In this document: positions 1 through 5,739 of the stretch, piece after piece
How positions within the stretch are numbered: position 1 is the first letter of the stretch
How the letters are laid out: the number at the start of each line of letters is the position of its first letter
Source of the DNA: T3Sed10-241 sp036796255
GTDB lineage: Bacteria; Bacteroidota; Bacteroidia; Flavobacteriales_D; Cryomorphaceae
Assembly (NCBI GenBank): GCA_036796255.1
Contig: DAIRDH010000030.1
Location: 1 to 39,017, forward strand
Length of the DNA stretch: 39,017 nt
Direction: 5' to 3'
Position numbers and translations under genes: made by a program
Notes under the pieces: model-generated
What the model saw: only the letters and a program-made list of their open reading frames with translations
Told to the model about the DNA's origin: nothing
Databases searched by the model: none

Positions 1-652
1 GCTTGAAGATAATGTCGCGCTCGATGATGATCTTGTTGAGCGTTTTCGCAAATTCGGGTACGCCAAAGATGACAGAACCGGGTGTCGCAAACACAACATT
101 GGTCTTCTCGCGGATGCCTTTTTTACGGAAGTACTCCTCGGCCAGGTACATGATCTTTTGCGGGGCACCGCCACACTTGATGGGCGTGGTGGGCTGGGTA
201 AACACGGCATTGCCGCCTTTGAAGCGCTGCAATACTTCCCACGTGTGCTTGGGATCGGTATAATTGCTGCACACATCGCCTTTGTCAAGCGCCTCCTTGA
301 GGCCGGGCAGGTCGCCGGGATTCATCTGTATACCGGGGCTTACCACGAGGTAATCGTAGGTGATGGTGCCGCTGTTGCGGGTGACTACGGCATTGCTTTC
401 AGGGTCAAAGCTCTTGGCAAAATCGCGTATCCAATCGACTCCCTCGGGGATGAGGGGTTTTTGTTTGCGGATGGTTTTATCGAAATCGTAGACCCCAGCG
501 CCCACCAAAGTCCACGCGGGTTGATATACATGCTCCTCAGAAGGATCCATTATGGCCATCGATATTTTCTTGTCCTTGCGGCGCAGCTGGGCTGCGGTCA
601 TAATGCCGCCGGTGCCGGCGCCGATAATGAGTACTTGGTAGTGGGTTTTCAT
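1..652 (-). CDS. sqr: Sulfide:quinone oxidoreductase, C-terminus missing at window edge
   Basis: This is an FAD flavoprotein that oxidises sulfide at the membrane, forms a persulfide and passes electrons to quinone. I translated it by hand from ATG at 652; 217 residues are present and the rest lies left of the window. The N-terminus has a dinucleotide-binding motif GAGTGG at residues 11-16, and HVYQPAWTLVGAG follows at about 41-53. The stretch around residues 149-172 reads GNAVFTQPTTPIKCGG then APQKIMYL and closely resembles mitochondrial SQOR. Cys160 aligns with its first catalytic cysteine (Cys201 in human); the partner cysteine would be in the missing part. The gene is downstream of doxDA in the same direction, but a 125-nt gap holds a hairpin, a CRP-type palindrome and a -7-like element, so it probably has its own promoter. 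A related flavocytochrome c-type subunit is the main alternative. Confidence 0.9.
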   Translation of the reverse strand, partial: MKTHYQVLIIGAGTGGIMTAAQLRRKDKKISMAIMDPSEEHVYQPAWTLVGAGVYDFDKTIRKQKPLIPEGVDWIRDFAKSFDPESNAVVTRNSGTITYDYLVVSPGIQMNPGDLPGLKEALDKGDVCSNYTDPKHTWEVLQRFKGGNAVFTQPTTPIKCGGAPQKIMYLAEEYFRKKGIREKTNVVFATPGSVIFGVPEFAKTLNKIIIERDIIFK

Positions 653-675
653 GGGCTGAGCTTGTGAATGAGTCG

Positions 676-683
676 ACAAGGTA
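676..683 (-). promoter_or_regulatory. -7-like promoter element of sqr
   Basis: Read on the minus strand this is TACCTTGT, a near match to the Bacteroidota -7 element TAnnTTTG. It lies 24 nt upstream of the sqr ATG. I see no TTG -33 element about 20 nt further upstream, which fits an activator-dependent promoter. This is inferred from sequence only. Confidence 0.4.
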
Positions 684-705
684 TCCACTTTGGGCGCAGC
701 GCAGC

Positions 706-719
706 GTGATTACAGTCAC
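706..719 (-). promoter_or_regulatory. CRP-type palindrome upstream of sqr
   Basis: The sequence is GTGA-N6-TCAC, a perfect palindrome with the spacing of a CRP-family operator (TGTGA-N6-TCACA). Its centre at 712.5 lies 36.5 nt upstream of the last base of the -7-like element at 676, so it would sit near -41 relative to the start of transcription, the class II activator position. The likely ligand is the Crp/Fnr protein encoded at 5740-6201. Confidence 0.5.
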
Positions 720-743
720 ACTTGCATGCACATGAGCATTTGC

Positions 744-764
744 CTCCGGGCACAAGGCCCGGAG
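744..764 (-). other. Hairpin between doxDA and sqr
   Basis: CTCCGGG at 744-750 pairs perfectly with CCCGGAG at 758-764 across a 7-nt loop. It begins 13 nt past the doxDA stop. On the minus strand it is followed by GCAAATGC rather than a T-run, so it is a poor intrinsic terminator. It may stabilise the doxDA mRNA end or insulate sqr. Confidence 0.45.
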
Positions 765-777
765 ACATACTACCCCA

Positions 778-1821
778 TTAAGGCTGCTGAATCTCGGCGC
801 CCCACATTGCACCGCTTATATCGGTAAGCAGGAGCTGGTAAGTCCCGGGATACCGCTCGGCACCTTTTGGCAAAGAAAGCTTTAACTCAGCCCTGGCTCC
901 CAAAGGCACCACCAGGCTGTGTGCGCCAGGCTTTACCTTGGCCACATAGGCGTTGGAAATATTGGCGGGATCCATGGCAGACAAGTCCTTGCCATTGAGC
1001 TGCATCACTACATTTCCGGAAGGGTCTATCAGGTCTATCCCGATCATAAAAGAGCCGTACACATCCACCCCCTCCACGCGAAATATTTCAAACACCAGGC
1101 GCTCATTCTCGATCCGCGCATCGGTGATTTCAATTTTTGGCTTTACCGATTTGTTGTGTAAAGTGCCCCATACGCCACCGTGGAAATACTGGTTGGTAAA
1201 AAGTGTAAGTCCCAGAATGGCAAGCGCTCCCGTTACAGCAATTCGCTTCAACGCAGGGTATGACAGGTTCAAAGGTCCCGAGCCGAGCCATTGCCACCAG
1301 GTAGCTTTGCTTCCGGTTTTGCGGCTGGAGAGATAGCCGTCGAGCGAAACCCTTCCACCACCACTGAGGAACATCACAAAGCCGCCGGCAACACCGAGCA
1401 CACCAATCTGCCATTCATCGAGGCAGGTGGTACCAATCCAGCCTGCACCGAGCAGTATGCCCATCGCGAGGCCGAATACGCCTACGCTCATAAGCCGCGT
1501 CTTGTACCCCAGCATAAAGAGCAGCCCAACCACCCCTTCTACAACCGTAAAGATCACCATATTCCACCACAGCACCTCGGGGTTGCTTACCATGTATTCA
1601 ATCATGGGTTTTATTCCCAAGGCATTTGGAAGGAAGTGGTTAAGCTTTTCTCCGATGTAGCCGGCTGCCTCCGGATCGAGCTTATTTTCTAGGACCAGCC
1701 TCCGCCAAAACGCGGAAAAATAGGTCCAGCCCACCACAAGGCGAAGGGCGAGGGTAAACAATCCGGCAAGGTCGTATTGCTGCGCGATGTTGTCGCGCTG
1801 TATGTTTGTTTTTGAAATCAT
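778..1821 (-). CDS. DoxD-DoxA fusion, thiosulfate:quinone oxidoreductase-type membrane protein
   Basis: The protein has 347 residues from ATG at 1821. A longer reading from a TTG at 1890 adds an unlikely Arg/Pro-rich N-terminus. Residues 1-160 form a DoxD-type bundle with membrane helices near 18-36, 85-105, 108-130 and 138-155. Another helix near 192-210 leads to a DoxA-like domain (about 215-347) predicted to face outward. In Acidianus the two subunits make thiosulfate:quinone oxidoreductase, which couples two thiosulfates to tetrathionate and reduces quinone; fused forms are known in Bacteroidota. Activity here is inferred. It lies 87 nt downstream of a small lipoprotein gene and upstream of sqr, which supports a role in sulfur-compound oxidation. 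A generic DoxX-family protein is the alternative, but the C-terminal domain argues against it. Confidence 0.85.
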   Translation of the reverse strand: MISKTNIQRDNIAQQYDLAGLFTLALRLVVGWTYFSAFWRRLVLENKLDPEAAGYIGEKLNHFLPNALGIKPMIEYMVSNPEVLWWNMVIFTVVEGVVGLLFMLGYKTRLMSVGVFGLAMGILLGAGWIGTTCLDEWQIGVLGVAGGFVMFLSGGGRVSLDGYLSSRKTGSKATWWQWLGSGPLNLSYPALKRIAVTGALAILGLTLFTNQYFHGGVWGTLHNKSVKPKIEITDARIENERLVFEIFRVEGVDVYGSFMIGIDLIDPSGNVVMQLNGKDLSAMDPANISNAYVAKVKPGAHSLVVPLGARAELKLSLPKGAERYPGTYQLLLTDISGAMWGAEIQQP

Positions 1822-1837
1822 TTGTACAAGTTTTAGC

Positions 1838-1853
1838 GTGCGCGAAGGCGCAC
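1838..1853 (-). other. Tight hairpin in the doxDA 5' leader
   Basis: GTGCGC at 1838-1843 and GCGCAC at 1848-1853 pair perfectly around a 4-nt loop, ending 16 nt upstream of the doxDA ATG. No T-run follows on the minus strand. It could be an mRNA processing or stability element between the lipoprotein gene and doxDA. Confidence 0.35.
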
Positions 1854-1908
1854 AGGTTGACCGCTCCGATGGTCGGAACGGGAAATGCAAATCGAATTAA
1901 AAAGCGAT

Positions 1909-2307
1909 TTACAGTGCTCGCTTGAGCTGCTTGTACAAAATGTAGAGTTGAATCCTGGAGCCAAACTCCCGCCTTACGGCAAGTGAGATAAGCGGTGCCG
2001 AAGCTTGAATAAGCTGAACAGGTGGCATGATAGCCGTAAGCAAAGCCGGAAACTTTTCTGGCAAAACGCTGCGTGTGGACGAAACAGAAGCAGTAAATGA
2101 TTCAGCTTGCCATTCGCTGCATGCAGCCTGCTGGGCTGCGGGCGTTTTGGAAGGTTGGTAGGGTTTTGAAACCTCCAGTCCTGCGAGCGTTTCCACCGAT
2201 TTTCGCAATCCGCATGAGGACAGCACGACGGCGCACATGAGTGCAGCCATCACTCCCCATCGAAGCAGGAAAGCCCGTTTCGCGGAAGCGCTTTTAAAAT
2301 CTGTCAT
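1909..2307 (-). CDS. Small uncharacterised lipoprotein in the sulfur locus
   Basis: I do not recognise the family. The product is 132 residues from ATG at 2307; a GTG at 2331 would add eight residues without a better signal. A basic N-terminus (KRAFLLRW) and a hydrophobic stretch lead to a lipobox VVLSSC with the cysteine near residue 32, so a lipid-anchored envelope protein is predicted. The mature part has a second Cys in QAACSEW and a moderately hydrophobic segment near LLTAIMPPVQLIQ. It is the first gene after the terminator at 2628-2655, has an exact TAnnTTTG element 28 nt upstream, and precedes doxDA by 87 nt, so the two may be co-transcribed. A role in sulfur oxidation is guilt by association only. 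Confidence 0.6.
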   Translation of the reverse strand: MTDFKSASAKRAFLLRWGVMAALMCAVVLSSCGLRKSVETLAGLEVSKPYQPSKTPAAQQAACSEWQAESFTASVSSTRSVLPEKFPALLTAIMPPVQLIQASAPLISLAVRREFGSRIQLYILYKQLKRAL

Positions 2308-2335
2308 GGAGAGAAAATTCCCGGAATTCACTTTT

Positions 2336-2343
2336 CAAAGGTA
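2336..2343 (-). promoter_or_regulatory. -7 promoter element for the lipoprotein-doxDA genes
   Basis: On the minus strand the sequence is TACCTTTG, an exact match to TAnnTTTG, 28 nt upstream of the ATG at 2307. No clear TTG -33 element precedes it at the usual distance. Confidence 0.45.
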
Positions 2344-2534
2344 GAGGTAGCGATTTTGGCAGCGGCTTAAACTGTGTTAACCTGAGCCAAACTATGACTT
2401 GGGAAATTTTCATTGACAGATCGGACTGGCATCCAAAGTTAAAACGATTCAGTGTGGCAAGTAAGGCAAGCCGCGTGCGCCACCTACCTTCCCATTGTGC
2501 CCGATACAAAGCGCAATCCGCGTAAAACCCTACG

Positions 2535-2563
2535 GGATTAAATCCGCATCTAATCCTGGATTA
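2535..2563. repeat. Cluster of GGATTA/TAATCC half-sites
   Basis: GGATTA (2535-2540) is followed at once by AATCC (2541-2545), then TAATCC (2551-2556), T and GGATTA (2558-2563). The first and last pairs each form a short palindrome with a one-base centre. The arrangement resembles a multi-site operator, located about 230 nt upstream of the lipoprotein start. Confidence 0.35.
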
Positions 2564-2627
2564 TTAGCGTAAGCTGATATTTCCGTTGGTGACCTTGATG
2601 GCGTGGTTGGTGTTTAGGTAACGATCC

Positions 2628-2655
2628 AAAAAAAAGCCCGCACTTATCGCGCGGG
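2628..2655 (-). terminator. Intrinsic terminator after the YeeE/YedE genes
   Basis: GCCCGC (2636-2641) and GCGGGC (2650-2655) form a 6-bp GC stem. In the minus-strand direction the stem is followed directly by a run of eight T (2635-2628). It lies 27 nt after the end of the short YeeE gene and closes the transcription unit that begins with the persulfide dioxygenase gene. Confidence 0.8.
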
Positions 2656-2682
2656 CCAAAACCATATTATTTCATTGCTTTC

Positions 2683-3096
2683 TCAATGAGGCAACCTCTT
2701 CAGGATATACCCATACGTATACGTTCCCAAAGCCGCTGCGGCAATCACCACAATAAATACGAGGTAGCCGTATCCGAAGTTCACAAACATGGGCCCAGGA
2801 CATGCGCCAGTGAGTGCCCAGCCTATACCGAATATGGTGCCCCCTATGATGTATCTCGGCCATTGCTTTGCCTTGTCGGCAAAAGTGATGGGCGTGCCGG
2901 TGATGTCTTTGAGCTTGAACTTTTTGATGAGCGCCACGCCAATGGCTCCGAGCACCACGGCCGTGCCAATGATGCCGTACATGTGAAATGCCTGGAAGCG
3001 GAACATTTCCTGTATACGGTACCAGGAGATGGCTTCGCTTTTGGCCATAACGATGCCGAACAGTATGCCGGCGAGTATGAATTTGAGTGCTTTCAT
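2683..3096 (-). CDS. YeeE/YedE-family membrane protein, short subunit
   Basis: This 137-residue protein has about four membrane helices (near 4-18, 40-57, 83-97, 108-130). It carries the family motif TGACPGP with Cys99. YeeE/YedE (sulf_transp, PmpA/PmpB) proteins move thiosulfate or related sulfur compounds, with conserved cysteines along the pathway. It lies 24 nt downstream of a longer YeeE/YedE gene, so the pair probably forms a two-part transporter like PmpAB rather than a single long TsuA-type chain. The next element is a terminator, making it the last gene of the unit. The transported species cannot be told from sequence; thiosulfate or persulfide sulfur fits the neighbours. Confidence 0.85.
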   Translation of the reverse strand: MKALKFILAGILFGIVMAKSEAISWYRIQEMFRFQAFHMYGIIGTAVVLGAIGVALIKKFKLKDITGTPITFADKAKQWPRYIIGGTIFGIGWALTGACPGPMFVNFGYGYLVFIVVIAAAALGTYTYGYILKRLPH

Positions 3097-3120
3097 AATT
3101 TTCTGATTTCTTGTTTTGGC

Positions 3121-3690
3121 TTAGCCCAAAATGAGGGGCAGCAATACGAATGTGGTGAAGAGTCCGCCGATGAAAAATCCGATCACGGCGATCAATGAAG
3201 GCAGTTGCAAATTGGACAATCCGCTGATGGCGTGGCCGGAAGTACAGCCACCGCCGTAACGTGAGCCGAAGCCCACGAGAAATCCACCGACCACCATCAT
3301 GATAAGTCCGGGGCCTGTCATCAATGCCTCCCAACTGAATATTTCTTTGGGCTGCATGCCTTCAGGAGCGCCTATACCGAGTACAGCAAGGTCTTGTATC
3401 GTGGCCTCCGATATTTGCACGGCAGTGCCATCGCTGAGCAAGGTGCTGGCGATAACTGCTCCTATCACGCTACCCACGAGAAACATCAGGTTCCAAATTT
3501 GGTCGCGCCAGTGAAAGTCAAAAAACTCACACTGCTTGCCCCCACCCGACATGGCGCAGATGGTGCGAAAGTTGGACGAAAAGCCAAAAGACTTTCCGAA
3601 AAATATAAGGAGAAACATCACCACTCCTATAATGGCGCCTGAGGTGTACCAAGGCCATGGTTCTCTTATCAATGTTATGAATTCATTCAT
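3121..3690 (-). CDS. YeeE/YedE-family membrane protein, long subunit
   Basis: The protein has 189 residues starting at ATG 3690 (MNEFITLIRE). The frame stays open upstream to 3918, but that part overlaps the rhodanese gene and has no membrane character. Helices lie near 15-32, 65-84, 124-142 and 163-187. The signature YGGGCTSGHAISGLSN with Cys149 matches the thiosulfate/sulfur transport family. Two other cysteines (Cys45, Cys54) lie in the loop after the first helix. It pairs with the shorter YeeE protein immediately downstream and follows the single rhodanese gene with a 23-nt gap. This is the usual PmpAB-rhodanese-type grouping, in which imported sulfane sulfur is handed to a rhodanese. Confidence 0.85.
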   Translation of the reverse strand: MNEFITLIREPWPWYTSGAIIGVVMFLLIFFGKSFGFSSNFRTICAMSGGGKQCEFFDFHWRDQIWNLMFLVGSVIGAVIASTLLSDGTAVQISEATIQDLAVLGIGAPEGMQPKEIFSWEALMTGPGLIMMVVGGFLVGFGSRYGGGCTSGHAISGLSNLQLPSLIAVIGFFIGGLFTTFVLLPLILG

Positions 3691-3713
3691 CTGTTTTTCT
3701 GTTGCTTTATTTG

Positions 3714-4040
3714 TTATTTCCAATTGCCCATGCCGCCACTCAGGCTGTAGGCTTCGTAGCCGGCGGCTTTCATTTGCTTCACGGCTTCCTTGCTGCGGTG
3801 GCCGCTGCGGCAGTACACGAAGTACGTTTTGTCGCTTGCCAGGTTTTTGACCTTCGTCGCAAAATCGGCCGACATCAGGTTGATGTTCTTTGCTTTTGGC
3901 AAAGTGCCTCCCTGGCATTCGCCGGGTGTACGGACATCAATCAGGACGGCATTTTTGCCGAGGGATTGTACCCGCTGCTTGAATTCCTGTCCGTCGAGGA
4001 GGTACTCAGGTCGTTTGAATAAAAATGAGAGAAATGACAT
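3714..4040 (-). CDS. Single-domain rhodanese sulfurtransferase
   Basis: The protein has 108 residues from ATG 4040; a TTG at 4061 is a less likely start. The rhodanese fold is clear: LIDVRTPGE at 33-41 and an active-site loop CRSGHRS with the persulfide-carrying Cys77, ending in GGMGNW. Rhodaneses transfer sulfane sulfur from thiosulfate or a persulfide to an acceptor such as a thiol. No signal peptide is evident, so it probably acts in the cytoplasm. It sits between the persulfide dioxygenase fusion (upstream, 72 nt, with a strong hairpin between) and the two YeeE/YedE genes, suggesting it handles sulfur delivered by the transporter. Confidence 0.88.
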   Translation of the reverse strand: MSFLSFLFKRPEYLLDGQEFKQRVQSLGKNAVLIDVRTPGECQGGTLPKAKNINLMSADFATKVKNLASDKTYFVYCRSGHRSKEAVKQMKAAGYEAYSLSGGMGNWK

Positions 4041-4060
4041 AGTGAGGTTAAGTTTGTGCA

Positions 4061-4096
4061 AAGAGCGCAGCCCGCCTTTTGGGGCGCTGCGCTCTT
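4061..4096 (-). other. Strong intergenic hairpin between the dioxygenase and rhodanese genes
   Basis: AAGAGCGCAGC (4061-4071) pairs over 11 bp with GCTGCGCTCTT (4086-4096), leaving a 14-nt loop. It fills the 72-nt spacer. In the minus direction only TTTG follows, so full termination is unlikely. Partial attenuation, or protection of the 3' end of the dioxygenase message, would lower expression of the downstream rhodanese and YeeE genes. Confidence 0.55.
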
Positions 4097-4112
4097 GCTA
4101 TTTAAAATGAAA

Positions 4113-5522
4113 TTATTTCAGTGTGCTCGGGCAAACGTATTCGCTGCGAGGCACATCGGTATTGGCAATGGCTTGAAATCCGCCTTGCACGTTCACGATA
4201 TTGTCATAACCACGGGCTTTCAATATGCTTGCCGCGATCATCGATCGGTAACCGCCGGCGCAGTGCAGGTACTGCAATTTGCTTTTGGAAAACTCGGCCA
4301 TGTGCTGGTTGATGAAATCGAGGGGAATGTTCTCGGCATTCAACACGTGCTCAGATTGGTACTCGCTCGGTTTGCGCACATCGATCACCTTGGGCCATTC
4401 GCTTTTTGCCTTTTCGGCAAATTCGGTAGCGGTGATGCTCTCAATGCTGTCGCTGTCCTTGCCCGATTTGCGCCAGGCGTCGAAACCACCTTTGAGGTAG
4501 CCAATGCTGTGGTCGTAGCCTACCCTGGCAAGACGGGTTACCACTTCCTCCTCGCGGCCTTCGTCGGCTACGATGAGCAATTGCTGCTTGATATCGGGAA
4601 TCAAGGCGCCCACCCAAGGGGCAAAGCCTCCATCAATCCCGATAGAAATACTGTTGGGCACAAAGCCTTTCGCAAAAACTTCAGGATCGCGGGTGTCGAG
4701 CACCAAAGCGCCGGTTTCATTGGCGGCAGCTTCAAAAGCGTCTGGACTCAGGGCTTGCAAGCCGCGGTCGAGCACCGTGTCGATGCTTTCGTAGCCTTCC
4801 TTGTTCATCAATACATTCTTGGGAAAGTACGAAGGTGGAGGAAGCAATCCGGTGGTGACTTCTTTTACAAATTCTTCCTTGCTCATGTCGGCGCGGAGGG
4901 CGTAGTTGGTGGCTTTTTCTTCGCCAATGCTGCCCACAGTTTCCTTGCGCATGTTTTTGCCGCAGGCAGAGCCTGCGCCGTGGCCGGGATACACAATCAC
5001 CTCGTCGGGCAGGGTCATGATTTTATTGCGGAGCGAGTCGTAGAGGTGGGCTGCGAGTTCTGCTTCGGTGAGATCGGTTTTTACCGCAAGGTCGGGACGG
5101 CCTACATCACCGAGGAAGAGCGTATCGCCTGAGAAGATGGCGTGCTCCTTGCCCTGCTCATCGAGCAAAAGATAAGTGGTGCTCTCCATGGTATGGCCTG
5201 GGGTGTGCAGCACGCGGATGGTGAGTGCCCCTACCTTAAATTCTTCGTCATCTTTGGCAATGTGGGCTTCGTAGCCCGGGTTGGCATTGGGTCCATAAAC
5301 GATGGTGGCACCTGTGGCTTTCGCCAAATCGACGTGGCCCGACACGAAGTCGGCGTGAAAATGCGTTTCGAGCACATATTTGATGGTCGCTCCCGCTTCT
5401 TTTGCTTTCTCCACGTAAGGTGCAGTCTCGCGCAGCGGATCGATGATCACAGCCTCGCCTTCACTTTCAATATAGTATGCCCCTTGCGCCAGGCAACCGG
5501 TGTATATCTGTTCTACTTTCAT
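4113..5522 (-). CDS. CstB-like persulfide dioxygenase with pseudo-rhodanese and rhodanese domains
   Basis: The protein has 469 residues from ATG 5522 (MKVEQIYTG); an upstream extension to 5573 lacks family character. Residues 1-240 are an ETHE1-type metallo-beta-lactamase fold with THFHAD (His54, His56, Asp58), His63, His110, SGDTLFLGDVGRPD with Asp133, and YPGHG with His181. This is the iron site of persulfide dioxygenases, which oxidise glutathione or other low-molecular-weight persulfides to sulfite. Residues about 265-355 form a rhodanese domain without the catalytic cysteine (the loop reads VADEGREE). Residues about 370-455 form a second one with HCAGGYRS and Cys421. This order matches CstB of Staphylococcus aureus, which makes thiosulfate from persulfide. 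A CRP-type site lies 70 nt upstream. The product is probably cytoplasmic. Confidence 0.9.
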   Translation of the reverse strand: MKVEQIYTGCLAQGAYYIESEGEAVIIDPLRETAPYVEKAKEAGATIKYVLETHFHADFVSGHVDLAKATGATIVYGPNANPGYEAHIAKDDEEFKVGALTIRVLHTPGHTMESTTYLLLDEQGKEHAIFSGDTLFLGDVGRPDLAVKTDLTEAELAAHLYDSLRNKIMTLPDEVIVYPGHGAGSACGKNMRKETVGSIGEEKATNYALRADMSKEEFVKEVTTGLLPPPSYFPKNVLMNKEGYESIDTVLDRGLQALSPDAFEAAANETGALVLDTRDPEVFAKGFVPNSISIGIDGGFAPWVGALIPDIKQQLLIVADEGREEEVVTRLARVGYDHSIGYLKGGFDAWRKSGKDSDSIESITATEFAEKAKSEWPKVIDVRKPSEYQSEHVLNAENIPLDFINQHMAEFSKSKLQYLHCAGGYRSMIAASILKARGYDNIVNVQGGFQAIANTDVPRSEYVCPSTLK

Positions 5523-5561
5523 ATTCAAATTTCTGTTGTTTCGTATTGTTGAATTCGGGTA

Positions 5562-5569
5562 CAAAGTTC
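5562..5569 (-). promoter_or_regulatory. -7-like promoter element of the dioxygenase operon
   Basis: The minus strand reads GAACTTTG, matching TAnnTTTG at five of the six fixed positions. It lies 40 nt upstream of the ATG at 5522. No TTG -33 element is seen, consistent with activator dependence. Confidence 0.4.
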
Positions 5570-5591
5570 GCAAAGCAAGCAGCTAACCTCG

Positions 5592-5605
5592 GTGACGCGG
5601 GTTAC
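5592..5605 (-). promoter_or_regulatory. CRP-type palindrome upstream of the dioxygenase gene
   Basis: The plus strand reads GTGA-N6-TTAC, one base away from the perfect GTGA-N6-TCAC found upstream of sqr. Its centre at 5598.5 lies 36.5 nt from the last base of the -7-like element, the same distance as at sqr. Confidence 0.5.
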
Positions 5606-5739
5606 AAAACAAGAATGACTCAAATGTAAGCAATTTAGCCTCAGACAGTAGCAAAATTCTTTGTTGCATACCGCATTATTACATATTCAAATCTTGCGGG
5701 TGAAGCGCAGTCATTATTTCCCGAAAAGGGGACAAACCA

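Larger units (their letters stand above)
2308..2627. other. Intergenic stretch without a gene
   Basis: This spacer separates the terminator after the YeeE genes from the lipoprotein gene. It holds the TACCTTTG promoter element (2336-2343), a TTAA-N6-TTAA palindrome (2367-2380) and a cluster of four GGATT-type half-sites (2535-2563). An open frame on the minus strand here (2294-2509) has no domain or good start, and I judge it non-coding. Confidence 0.6.

Noticed and set aside
537..812. 91-codon open frame on the minus strand overlapping sqr and doxDA ends
   Set aside because: It runs in a different frame from both real genes and covers the hairpin and promoter region.
1822..1890. Earlier TTG start of the DoxD-DoxA protein
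   Set aside because: The extra 23 residues are unlike the family, and the region holds a hairpin; the ATG at 1821 fits better.
2294..2509. 71-codon open frame on the minus strand
   Set aside because: It overlaps the lipoprotein start and its promoter element and encodes no recognisable domain or signal peptide.
3691..3918. N-terminal extension of the long YeeE/YedE protein
   Set aside because: It overlaps the rhodanese gene in another frame and is Arg/Gln-rich with no membrane character; the family starts at the ATG at 3690.
4056..5132. Long open frame of 358 codons on the plus strand
   Set aside because: It is antisense to the persulfide dioxygenase gene, has no recognisable domain and is explained by the codon bias of the real gene.
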